From: Micromonospora_J zhanjiangensis
Lineage (GTDB): Bacteria; Actinomycetota; Actinomycetes; Mycobacteriales; Micromonosporaceae
Direction of reading: 5' to 3'
Length of the DNA: 64,000 bases
Assembly (NCBI RefSeq): GCF_042650605.1
Contig: NZ_JBHSBN010000011.1
Coordinates: 62,001-126,000 of the forward strand
A program made the translations under genes and the position numbers. Below are positions 1 through 7,051 of this stretch, piece after piece. Within the stretch, counting starts at the first letter, position 1. Every line of letters begins with the position of its first letter. Below the pieces are notes generated by a model that was not told the origin of the DNA, did no database searches, and saw only the letters and a program-made list of their open reading frames with translations.

Positions 1-41
1 CCGGCCGGGAGCCGGTGACGACCCGCTCCCGGTGACCGGCA

Positions 42-84
42 CCGGCGGCCGGGTCCACACCTCGTGGACCCGGCCGCCGGCTTT
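42..84 (+). terminator. Rho-independent terminator-like hairpin
   Basis: Bases 42-58 and 64-80 form a perfect 17-bp stem with a 5-base loop, followed by three T. It probably ends a plus-strand gene lying to the left of the window. The T run is short, as is common in high-GC actinomycetes. Confidence 0.65.
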
Positions 85-106
85 GGCGGTCCCGGCCCGC
101 GGCCCG

Positions 107-165
107 CGGGCGGCGGGCGATGGGCGGCGGGCGGCGGGCGGCGGGCGGCGGGCGGCGGGCGGCGG
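107..165. repeat. G-rich heptad tandem repeat
   Basis: About eight near-perfect copies of the heptad cggcggg run head to tail, with one interruption near 119-121. The plus strand has regularly spaced GGG runs and so could fold as a G-quadruplex. Bases 85-360 hold no convincing gene. The repeat lies between a hairpin and the 3' end of the GntR gene. Confidence 0.7.
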
Positions 166-360
166 TGCCACATTCGGGCCCACATCAAAAATCGTGTAAC
201 TACATCATCTTTCGTGTGGAGCTGATTTCGGAGGCGCACTCCACAGGGGCGAGCGCGACGGCGGGCGGTCGGTGGCGGTGGCAGTGGCGGCCGGCCTTCG
301 CGAACCGGCCGTGCCGACCTCCGCCGGACCGGACCCGGACAGTGCTCACCGGGCAGAGGA

Positions 361-585
361 CTACTCCGCGACGTAGACGCCCGACCCCGGTACGCCCACC
401 ACGGTGCCGCGCGCTTTGAGCGCGTCCATGGCGCGGGCGACCGTCCGGCGGGCCGACCCGTACTCCTCGGCCAGCCGGTCATATGTAGGCAGACGCGAGC
501 CACGCGGGAATTCCCCGGCGGCGATGCGCCGGGTCAGGTCGTCCTCGATCTCTCGGGCCGTGTGCGGGATGACCACGGGGCTCAT
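361..585 (-). CDS. GntR-family winged-helix regulator, short form
   Basis: This 74-residue protein is almost entirely a GntR winged helix. It has an N-terminal helix (REIEDDLTRRIAAGEF), the helix-turn-helix LPTYDRLAEEYGSARRTVARAM and the wing GVPGSGVYV at the C-terminus. It has no effector-binding domain, so it resembles the minimal GntR proteins common on actinomycete plasmids and integrative elements (family knowledge). I chose the internal ATG at 585, two bases after an AGGA motif, because the upstream extension is not GntR-like. It is divergent from the small Cys protein gene at 726 and probably acts on that intergenic region. A second short GntR gene lies at 53.7 kb. Confidence 0.75.
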   Translation of the reverse strand: MSPVVIPHTAREIEDDLTRRIAAGEFPRGSRLPTYDRLAEEYGSARRTVARAMDALKARGTVVGVPGSGVYVAE

Positions 586-725
586 GGTCCTGCCTACCCA
601 GACAGAGACCACTTGCACCTCTGGCACTGCTTGCCTTATTGACACTACTGGCACTAGATTGCGAAGGGTTAGGCGCGTCCGTTTCTCGTACGGAGGTGGC
701 GCTGGTGCTGTCGGAGGAAAAGCCG

Positions 726-890
726 ATGCTCGTACCCGTCAGTGTCGACGGATGGCGGTGGCCGATCCGGTCCGACCGGATCGAGTGCGGCGAATGCGGC
801 GACCGTCTGGAAGCCGAGCGGCTCACGGCGATCTCCGAGCTGGCCGAGGTGCTGGCGGCGCACACATCTCGCTGTCGCGTCTTCTCCTGA
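726..890 (+). CDS. Small Cys-containing protein of unknown function
   Basis: This 54-residue ORF has a strong GGAGGAA ribosome site about seven bases before its ATG, which decides the start. The sequence contains CGEC near residues 21-24 and a His/Cys pair near the C-terminus (HTSRC), together a possible zinc site. It has no membrane segment. It is divergent from the short GntR gene, an arrangement often seen on actinomycete mobile elements. Function is unknown; a DNA-binding or regulatory accessory protein is only a guess. Confidence 0.6.
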   Translation: MLVPVSVDGWRWPIRSDRIECGECGDRLEAERLTAISELAEVLAAHTSRCRVFS

Positions 891-940
891 GACGACCGAA
901 CCGCCGAGCAATCCTGCTGCGACGACGGAACGACCCGGGG

Positions 941-1516
941 TCACAGCCCCCAGTCGGCTTCCCGGCGGTAGCGGGGGCGACGGTCGGTGTGACTGCTCAT
1001 CAGCGCCATCCGGTTCAGCGTCCAGGGCGGTCCGGCGTACCGGTCGAGGGTGGCTCGGTCGGCGGCGAGCGCGCCGGGTGCCGGCTCGGCACGGACCCGG
1101 GCCAGGGTCAGGTGCGGCCGGAACGGCCGCGGGTCGCAGGGCAGCCCCGCGGCTGCCAGCTCCCGGCGGACGGTGTCGGCGAGCCGCCGCAGGGCGGCCG
1201 CGTCGCCGGTCACGCCGCACCAGAGCACAGTTGACCGGGCCCCGACGAACGTTCCCTCGCCGCCGAGACGCAACCGCGCCGGCTCCGCGCCGCAGTCGGC
1301 AGGCCGCCAGGTCCGCGCGGCGGTGTCCAGCGCCATCTGTACGTCCGGCAGCCGGCCGTCCTCGACGTCGCCGAGAAACGCCAGCGTGACGTGCATGTCG
1401 TCGGGCACCGCCAGCCGTACGTCCGCGCCGGGCACCGCCACCCGCAGGTCGGCGAGTCGGCGGGCGAGGTGATCGATCGCCCCGACCGGCGGGTAGACGG
1501 CCACGAATAGGCGCAA
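941..1516 (-). CDS. thpR: RNA 2',3'-cyclic phosphodiesterase (2H family)
   Basis: Members of this 2H phosphoesterase family hydrolyse 2',3'-cyclic phosphate ends of RNA (formerly called 2'-5' RNA ligase). Both catalytic HxT motifs are present: HVT at residues 42-44 and HLT at 135-137, each followed by a hydrophobic strand. Length (191 aa) fits the family. I prefer a TTG start at 1516 because GGAGG lies seven bases upstream and the protein then begins with the canonical MRLFVAV strand; a GTG at 1534 would add six residues. It stands alone on the minus strand between two accessory-looking gene pairs. Function in actinomycetes is not settled. Confidence 0.88.
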   Translation of the reverse strand: MRLFVAVYPPVGAIDHLARRLADLRVAVPGADVRLAVPDDMHVTLAFLGDVEDGRLPDVQMALDTAARTWRPADCGAEPARLRLGGEGTFVGARSTVLWCGVTGDAAALRRLADTVRRELAAAGLPCDPRPFRPHLTLARVRAEPAPGALAADRATLDRYAGPPWTLNRMALMSSHTDRRPRYRREADWGL

Positions 1517-1737
1517 TTCCGATCCTCCGCTCACGGTCCTCGACCATCGCGACCTGACCTGTCATCGACTGTCAGGGAGCTTAAGGAAACAACGGCCAGG
1601 CTGGGACCAGTGACGTCAGGCAGAGTGCGGGCGGCCATCCGTAGTTCTCCTCGCAACCGGTTTCGGAACGAAGACGGGTACATGCGGGCATTTGGGGTGC
1701 GCCCGCCGTCACCTGGCCCCGGTGCCGCTTGGCTTAC

Positions 1738-1765
1738 TTGCTCTGGATTATTTAATGCATAATCT
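1738..1765 (+). promoter_or_regulatory. Candidate promoter of the 1.8-kb winged-helix gene
   Basis: TTGCTC at 1738-1743 and TAATCT at 1760-1765 are spaced by 16 bases in an unusually AT-rich patch. The predicted transcript start falls only a few bases before the ATG at 1779, suggesting a leaderless or nearly leaderless message. Confidence 0.45.
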
Positions 1766-1778
1766 ATACGGTGATCCT

Positions 1779-2138
1779 ATGCGGCAGCTCAGGCCACGCA
1801 ACGAGCGTTGGTTGTCGGCGTGCCTGTTCGGGCATCAGCACAAGCTTGAACTGCTTGAGGCCCTGGCCAGCTCGCCGGACGGGCGGATCAACCTCACCGA
1901 GGTCGCGAGGGATCGCGGGGTCACGCCAGCGGTGTACTACGCGCCGGTCCGCGACCTGATGGGTCTTGAGTTAGTTGACCGGGTCGAGAGGGTTCCCGGG
2001 GACCGCCGGCAGTGGTACCAACGGGGCGGCAGCGATCAGGTATGGGCCGCGATCGGTTCACTCGTTCATAGTTTGCGGGAGTTTGCCCCGGCAACATCAC
2101 AATCGGGGAGCCCAGCGGCTTCCATGTCAACGACGTGA
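1779..2138 (+). CDS. Winged-helix DNA-binding protein
   Basis: This 119-residue protein has an N-terminal winged-helix fold of ArsR/MarR type. A helix KLELLEALAS is followed by LTEVARDRGVTPAVYYAPVRDL as helix-turn-helix, then a basic wing ending RRQWYQR. No metal-binding Cys pair is seen. The ATG at 1779 follows a clear AT-rich promoter; an in-frame ATG at 1755 is possible. A separate gene starts 15 bases downstream, so the two probably form an operon with this protein as regulator or antitoxin-like partner. GC is below that of the flanking core genes, which fits recent acquisition. Confidence 0.72.
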   Translation: MRQLRPRNERWLSACLFGHQHKLELLEALASSPDGRINLTEVARDRGVTPAVYYAPVRDLMGLELVDRVERVPGDRRQWYQRGGSDQVWAAIGSLVHSLREFAPATSQSGSPAASMSTT

Positions 2139-2153
2139 GGCAGGGTGGAGATC

Positions 2154-2765
2154 ATGATCGGCACAGCGGAGGCTCTGGCAGATGCAGTCAAGGCTGCTTC
2201 AATCGGGGAGCCGAGGCCAGACCTTTGCCGTAAGTTCGTGCCGATCCTCCGGACGCACGCCCTGCTCGTGTATCGCCTTGACCAGCAGGAAGTCGACAGG
2301 CGAGCGGCGCACCAGTTGGGCGCCATCTCGTCGCCCGATGTGCTGGATCTGTTGCTGGACCTGCCGCTGCGCATGCCGGTGCCGATTAACTCCTTGACCC
2401 GCTGGGAACGGTCAGCCCTACGGTGTGCGCCACGGGGAACGGTCTCGACCATCGACGGGGCAGTTACGCGAGAGGCCATGCCTCCGGTGTCGGTGGATCT
2501 TGCCTTTGTCCCCGCTCGCACGTGGCGGGGTGGGTTAGAGATCGCTGGCAGGTTCGCACCGTTTTGTGCTCGCGTCATGGTGTTGCACCGGCGACCCAGA
2601 GAGCTTGACGAAGTGCGTTTACAGGCCCGCTTTTACGGCATCGGTGTCGTGGTGGTGGATCAAGCTGGGACAGAGGTTCTCGTGGAGCCGGCGCCGTTCC
2701 GCCGCCAGCGGTTCACCGCTGCCGGGTGGCAGTTCCTAGAGAGGGCTTACCAGCAGGTGATCTGA
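2154..2765 (+). CDS. Protein of unknown function, partner of the winged-helix gene
   Basis: This 203-residue soluble protein was not recognised. The start at 2154 is chosen because GGGTGGAG lies just upstream; an in-frame GTG at 2145 lies inside that site. It has a helical N-terminal half and a C-terminal half of alternating strands (VSVDLAFV, ARVMVLH, GIGVVVVD) with a helix between, a three-layer alpha/beta look. No catalytic motif can be named. It is co-directional with the upstream winged-helix gene and ends two bases before the stop of the convergent TGT-like gene. A regulator-plus-effector pair is plausible but unproven. Confidence 0.62.
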   Translation: MIGTAEALADAVKAASIGEPRPDLCRKFVPILRTHALLVYRLDQQEVDRRAAHQLGAISSPDVLDLLLDLPLRMPVPINSLTRWERSALRCAPRGTVSTIDGAVTREAMPPVSVDLAFVPARTWRGGLEIAGRFAPFCARVMVLHRRPRELDEVRLQARFYGIGVVVVDQAGTEVLVEPAPFRRQRFTAAGWQFLERAYQQVI

Positions 2766-2767
2766 CT

Positions 2768-3922
2768 TCACTCACCGTTGGCGGAAACCTCGGACGCCAG
2801 CGGCAACTCGGCCATCTTGGTGAGGGGCTTCGACGGCGTGAAAGCCCCCGGTTGCTCGATGCGGCGGCTCTCGTCTTTCTGCGCTTTGACCGCGGCCTTG
2901 CAGTATCCCTTCCACCAGATCTGACGGTCAGCGGCAGTCGCGTGGTCGAAGAGATCATCGAGCATGGTGGTCCACGCGACAGCGTTGTGGGCCTGAGCGG
3001 CAACTCGCACCTCACCACGCCGGCTGTTGAACGAATCCAAGCCACGATCCCCGCACGCCGCGCAGCGGCAACGGGGAGCCCTGGAGTTCGCGTACTTCTC
3101 GGCGATGTACTCGCCCACGCTGTACCGCAACATGTTCGGGATGAACACGGACGGGGTGTGGTTGTAAGGTCGCCTCGCTTCCGGGTCCTCGGACGGCGGA
3201 ACGACATGCCGAAGGGAACCACCCGCGCCGATCACCGCGAAGGCGGCCCCGTGCGCCATGCAGTCGAACGCGGTGGGTTGGTCTCCCAGCCACAACCCGA
3301 GATTCGGCACCTCACCCATAACGGTCCGAAGGTTCTCGGTCGCCTTCGCGAAGCTCGCCATTGGGTTGCCCTGTCCGCCGAGCGCGATGGCCTTGACGCC
3401 CTGGATTCGCCGCAACCCGGCGGTGAGCTTGCCGAGGAATTCGGGACGCAGCCAGGCGGCATCCACCGGCACCGGGATGATCACATCATTGCGTTCGATC
3501 GCCTGCGCGGCCTTCACCAGGCCATTGAAGGCGCTCATGTCCCCTGCGTGGACGAATCGCGACGGTACGACGGGAACGGTGGCGCCTCGGGTAAGTTGAT
3601 CCTGCAGCACGGTGTCGAGGTCGCCGCCGAACAGGCGGTCGGTCGGCAGATCGAACGGTTCCTCTTCAGTCGCCGCCTGAGTGCGGTAGGCGCCCGGGTC
3701 GGCGAGCAACAACCCTTCGTACCCACCCTTGCGAACCTCAGCGGCGACCTCGCCAGCCTTGGGGCCACAGATCCCGTACCCGCTGCGAGACGGGTGCAGG
3801 TACGGGGGAGCGGTCCCGCCGTAGCGCGGCGTCGCAAACAACAGGACGCGACCGTAGATGGCTTGGGCGGCAGTATTCGTCTGGATACGCGTTGGGGAGG
3901 ACCAGACGGGATGTTCGGTCAT
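2768..3922 (-). CDS. TGT-fold protein (divergent tRNA-guanine transglycosylase-like / DpdA-like)
   Basis: This 384-residue protein carries what looks like the zinc site of tRNA-guanine transglycosylases: C285-x-C287-x-x-C290 and H312 followed by Asn. Canonical enzymes have CxCxxC and a His about 25 residues later. LLLADPGAYR (D75) resembles the substrate-pocket LTDSGGFQ, and AIALGGQG (178-185) resembles the AIGGL loop. The nucleophile is uncertain: D220 in AFDC mimics MFDC of the family, but an alternative alignment puts GAAFAVIG there and removes the Asp. Family enzymes swap a guanine in tRNA, or in DNA for DpdA, for a 7-deazaguanine. It overlaps the upstream XRE-ImmA/IrrE gene by ATGA, so the two are co-translated. 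No preQ0 synthesis genes are nearby. Confidence 0.72.
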   Translation of the reverse strand: MTEHPVWSSPTRIQTNTAAQAIYGRVLLFATPRYGGTAPPYLHPSRSGYGICGPKAGEVAAEVRKGGYEGLLLADPGAYRTQAATEEEPFDLPTDRLFGGDLDTVLQDQLTRGATVPVVPSRFVHAGDMSAFNGLVKAAQAIERNDVIIPVPVDAAWLRPEFLGKLTAGLRRIQGVKAIALGGQGNPMASFAKATENLRTVMGEVPNLGLWLGDQPTAFDCMAHGAAFAVIGAGGSLRHVVPPSEDPEARRPYNHTPSVFIPNMLRYSVGEYIAEKYANSRAPRCRCAACGDRGLDSFNSRRGEVRVAAQAHNAVAWTTMLDDLFDHATAADRQIWWKGYCKAAVKAQKDESRRIEQPGAFTPSKPLTKMAELPLASEVSANGE

Positions 3923-5013
3923 CGGTTCACCTCAAGATATGTACCGGCGTCGCTCGCCTGGTACAGGGCCTCGAACTCGCTCGGTAACAGTCCGACGAGA
4001 TCCGCGATCTTCTCGACGCTGTGGCCGTTGTCCTTCCGGAGGCGGGCGACGAGGTTGGACACCATGCGCGGGTACTCCCGTTCGACATCCCCTGGTTCCT
4101 GTGTGCGGTACCCGAGCGCGGACATCTCCACCATGACGTTGCGGTACTGCCACTCGGTGATCACACCCAGCGCGGTGGCGCGACGCGCGATGGCCGCCAT
4201 CGAGACACCCCACCGGTTCTTCAACTCGACCAACCGGTTTAGGTCCAAGCGGCCCTTCAACTCAGCCCGTACGTTGACCGCCGGAAGCAGGAACTCGCTC
4301 GCGAACTCGTCGGCCTGGCGCTCCTGGAGAGTCGTAGCGCCCGGCTGGTCGTGTAGGAACACGTGACCCAACTCGTGAGCCAAGCTCCACCTGAATCGGT
4401 CAGCGGGCGCCTGCGCGTTGAACAGGAACAGCGGCGCCTCGGAGTCGGTCCACTGGGTCACCGCGTCCAACTCACGGGTCCCGAGATCACGAACAAGCAC
4501 CAGCCCGCCCGCGTCCTCGATCAAGTCAACGAGCCGGGCCAGCGGTCCACCTGGGATTCCCCACTCCTTGCGGACCGTGATCGCCGCATCGGCCGGGGTG
4601 TTGAAGTCGTCCAGCTCGACGCGCCGGAACCGGTGCTGGTGACTCTTATCCGTCTCGCGCAACAGCGCGCGGACCTGCATACGCGACAAGGCAAGCTCCG
4701 CGTGAACGCGCCTCAGTGTCGGGGCACCGAGCGAGGCGCGCTTCCGGTGGTGAACCAGACCAACCCCCACACCATGCACATCGGGGTCTGCGCACAAGAC
4801 GCCAACCGGATACCGGACCGCCTGTGCGTACAGCTCCAGCCGCTGACCAGTCACCGCCAGTCGACCAGCCTCAGCCTTGCTGACGTACCCCTGCGACACC
4901 GGCATCCCGTCGGCCATGCCTGCCATCCGGCCCGCAACATCGGCCTGTGTCATGCCGCGCGACTCCCGGGTCAGCACGAGCATGGTCGGATGAGCAACTG
5001 CCTCCCCGTCCAT
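3919..5013 (-). CDS. XRE-type HTH regulator fused to an ImmA/IrrE zinc metalloprotease
   Basis: This 364-residue protein combines an N-terminal XRE helix-turn-helix (about 10-70: MTQADVAGRM then VSQGYVSKAEAG) with an ImmA/IrrE peptidase domain. The zinc motif HELGH is at 213-217 and the downstream ERQADEFASEFLLP at 231-244 supplies the third ligand and the family signature. A C-terminal helical region (about 285-350) has no assigned role. Family members cleave repressors to induce mobile elements or stress genes. The ATG at 5013 has GGAGGAGG seven bases upstream. It is translationally coupled to the TGT-like gene, so it probably controls that enzyme in response to a signal. Confidence 0.9.
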   Translation of the reverse strand: MDGEAVAHPTMLVLTRESRGMTQADVAGRMAGMADGMPVSQGYVSKAEAGRLAVTGQRLELYAQAVRYPVGVLCADPDVHGVGVGLVHHRKRASLGAPTLRRVHAELALSRMQVRALLRETDKSHQHRFRRVELDDFNTPADAAITVRKEWGIPGGPLARLVDLIEDAGGLVLVRDLGTRELDAVTQWTDSEAPLFLFNAQAPADRFRWSLAHELGHVFLHDQPGATTLQERQADEFASEFLLPAVNVRAELKGRLDLNRLVELKNRWGVSMAAIARRATALGVITEWQYRNVMVEMSALGYRTQEPGDVEREYPRMVSNLVARLRKDNGHSVEKIADLVGLLPSEFEALYQASDAGTYLEVNR

Positions 5014-5399
5014 CCGCCACCTCCTCCAGCCTCCCGACCCTGGAGGCACGTTAGCACGCCACGCTTCGGCGGCGCAGCTCGGAACCAGAACCTAGACCAC
5101 AAATTTTGTCCTGGAGATATTCCGGCTAGCTCGTGGGGTATGGAGTCGGCTGCTCGACCCCCTTGAATCGGTTGGACCGCAAATTGCGGCCAGCTTTGAC
5201 ACGCCGTGTGACCGACTGTCCGATGGAGACGCACCTGGCCAAGTCTCGACGCTGGCTATCGGACAGGCATCATGGAGGGTGCAGGCGCAATCCGACAACG
5301 TCAGACTGCGTCCGCTGGGATCGCGTTCAGTGCAGGTCGTAAGATGCTTCAACTGATAGTTGTCGATCAACTACGCTACGCGTTTGCAGTTCTGTGAGG

Positions 5400-5423
5400 T
5401 GCCCCGGCAGGATTCGAACCTGC
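5400..5423 (-). other. 3' fragment of a tRNA gene, possible attachment-site remnant
   Basis: Read on the minus strand, 5423-5407 is a perfect T arm (GCAGG, loop TTCGAAT, CCTGC), followed by an acceptor-like CGGGGCA. No matching D arm, anticodon arm or 5' acceptor strand is found at 5424-5500, so it is not a functional tRNA. Such 3' ends mark integration sites of mobile elements. The rest of 5014-5526 is lower in GC and holds no supported gene. Confidence 0.55.
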
Positions 5424-5526
5424 GATACACGGTTCCCGACCCATTGCCGGCCACTCCCAACTCTGACCGGGCCTTTCGAATGTCCGCAGCGTCCCGGGGT
5501 ACTGCGCGGCTACGCGTCGGGGACGG

Positions 5527-6027
5527 TCACCGTTGCCGGTGCCGGCGCCCGGTGGTGGCGGCCGGCAGGGACAGTCCGGCGGCCTGCAACTGACCCTCGA
5601 TGCGGACCCGCTCGATGTCCCGGTCGACCCCGTCCAGATCGGTCAGGTGTTCCGCGATGCCGAGACAACGGCAGGCCCGCCGGAGCCGATCGTCGTACGC
5701 CTCGCGGACCGCACTCTGCCAGACGGCGGACCGGCTCACCACTCCGAGCCGCTGGCCGCCCAGCCGGCGCAGGTCGGCGGCGAGTTGTTCGATCGACGGG
5801 CCGGCCAGCCGGTCGAACTCGGTGAGGTCGACGGCGGCGGCCGGTGGGTCGAGCGCCAGCGCCCGGTTGAGGCGCGCGATCGTCCGCCGTCGCCGCCACC
5901 GGTCCCGCCAGTCGCCCCAGGCACAGGCGAACCGGTCGATCAGTTCGTCGGCGCAGAGGACGGCGGCCACGACGGCGGGAAGGCACGCCATCCCGAGGAG
6001 TGCCAGCACAAGCGCGACGCCGTGCAT
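5527..6027 (-). CDS. Membrane-anchored protein of unknown function
   Basis: This 166-residue protein begins with one hydrophobic segment (about residues 2-25, VALVLALLGMACLPAVVAAVL), then a basic stretch WRDRWRRRRTIARL, then a helical cytoplasmic region rich in Arg, Asp and Leu. The ATG at 6027 puts the membrane segment at the N-terminus; a longer form from 6087 adds 20 residues without a better ribosome site. The positive-inside rule places the C-terminal region in the cytoplasm. It precedes nothing co-directional at close range. No family was recognised. Confidence 0.5.
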   Translation of the reverse strand: MHGVALVLALLGMACLPAVVAAVLCADELIDRFACAWGDWRDRWRRRRTIARLNRALALDPPAAAVDLTEFDRLAGPSIEQLAADLRRLGGQRLGVVSRSAVWQSAVREAYDDRLRRACRCLGIAEHLTDLDGVDRDIERVRIEGQLQAAGLSLPAATTGRRHRQR

Positions 6028-6105
6028 GCCCGCCACGTCTTCTGACGCTAGGCCGACCGACCGGGTCGCGCCACCGCTTTGGGCCACGACCCCGACGGTG
6101 CGGAG

Positions 6106-6861
6106 TTACTCGGTGGCCAGCTTGAGCGCCGCGCGGAACCGGTCCACCGCGCCGGGATCACCGGCCAGCCGTGGGGCCGGGGCACCGGGCCGGCCCCACA
6201 GCCACCGCAGCAGGTCCGGTGCCGGGCCGCTGACCGTGGCGTCCGGCTCGCCGCTCCCGCCAGTCCCGACCGGCTCGACCGTCACACCGTCCTCGTCGAA
6301 CCGCGCCAGCCACGCCCGCCCCGGCACCTCGATCAGCACCCGCTGTCCCGGATCGGGCACCAGGTGCCGGAACTCCTCCGGCCACGTCCGGGCGAGATGG
6401 TGCAGCATCACGATCAGCACCTCGTCCATCCCGTCCGCGGCCAGGTCGTCCGGCACGCTCACCGGCTCGGCGCCGGCCGCGAGTTCGGCGTCGATGCGGT
6501 GCACGACGGTTTCCTGGGCCATCCGCCGGACCCAGAAGCCGACCCGCTGCTCCGGCGGGTACCAGGTCGGCGACGGCGTGTCGTCGTCCCGCGTGTCGAA
6601 CTCGGTGACCAGAGCGCGGTAGGCCCGGTCGAACAGCGCCAGCGGCTCCTCGGCGGTCAGGTCCGGCGGCCAGTCCCGCGGCTCGACGCCCGACCGCATG
6701 CACTCCGTCTTGTGCAGGTAGACCTGGGCGACGTGCCGGACCAGGTCGGTCATGGTCCAGCCCGGACAGCTCGGCACCTCGGCGGCCAGGTCGGTCGCCG
6801 CCACCGTCCGGAGCCGGGCGGCGTCGGCGGCCAGGCACTCCAGATAACGTTTCCGATCCAT
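6106..6861 (-). CDS. Maleylpyruvate isomerase-family mycothiol-dependent enzyme (DinB-like)
   Basis: This 251-residue protein has the MDMPI N-terminal four-helix DinB-like domain. A conserved VPSCPGWTMTDLVRHVAQVYLH block (about 29-50) gives the Trp and two of the metal-binding His residues, and the third lies in AQETVVHRID. A C-terminal beta-rich SCP2-like domain follows (about 170-245). Relatives use mycothiol as thiol cofactor, which fits an actinomycete. The ATG at 6861 is preferred to one 12 codons upstream because the domain starts at MDRKRYLECL. Its substrate cannot be told; most family members are annotated only as TIGR03083-type proteins. Confidence 0.85.
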   Translation of the reverse strand: MDRKRYLECLAADAARLRTVAATDLAAEVPSCPGWTMTDLVRHVAQVYLHKTECMRSGVEPRDWPPDLTAEEPLALFDRAYRALVTEFDTRDDDTPSPTWYPPEQRVGFWVRRMAQETVVHRIDAELAAGAEPVSVPDDLAADGMDEVLIVMLHHLARTWPEEFRHLVPDPGQRVLIEVPGRAWLARFDEDGVTVEPVGTGGSGEPDATVSGPAPDLLRWLWGRPGAPAPRLAGDPGAVDRFRAALKLATE

Positions 6862-7051
6862 GCCGGCAGTCTGGCCGGTGGGTCCGACAGCCTCCACCGG
6901 GTTTTGCCGCCGACCGCCCGGCTGGGGACCGGGCGGGCGGCGGGGCCGGTGTCCGGACGCCGATCGCCGCGCGGAGCGGGCGCCGTACGGCCGGACGGTT
7001 TGTCCCGGGCGGACCCGCCGGTGACCGGCGGGCGCGATCCCGGTCGACGGA

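Noticed and set aside
5397..5480. A complete tRNA gene
   Set aside because: Only the T arm and 3' acceptor strand are present; the anticodon stem and 5' half cannot be formed.
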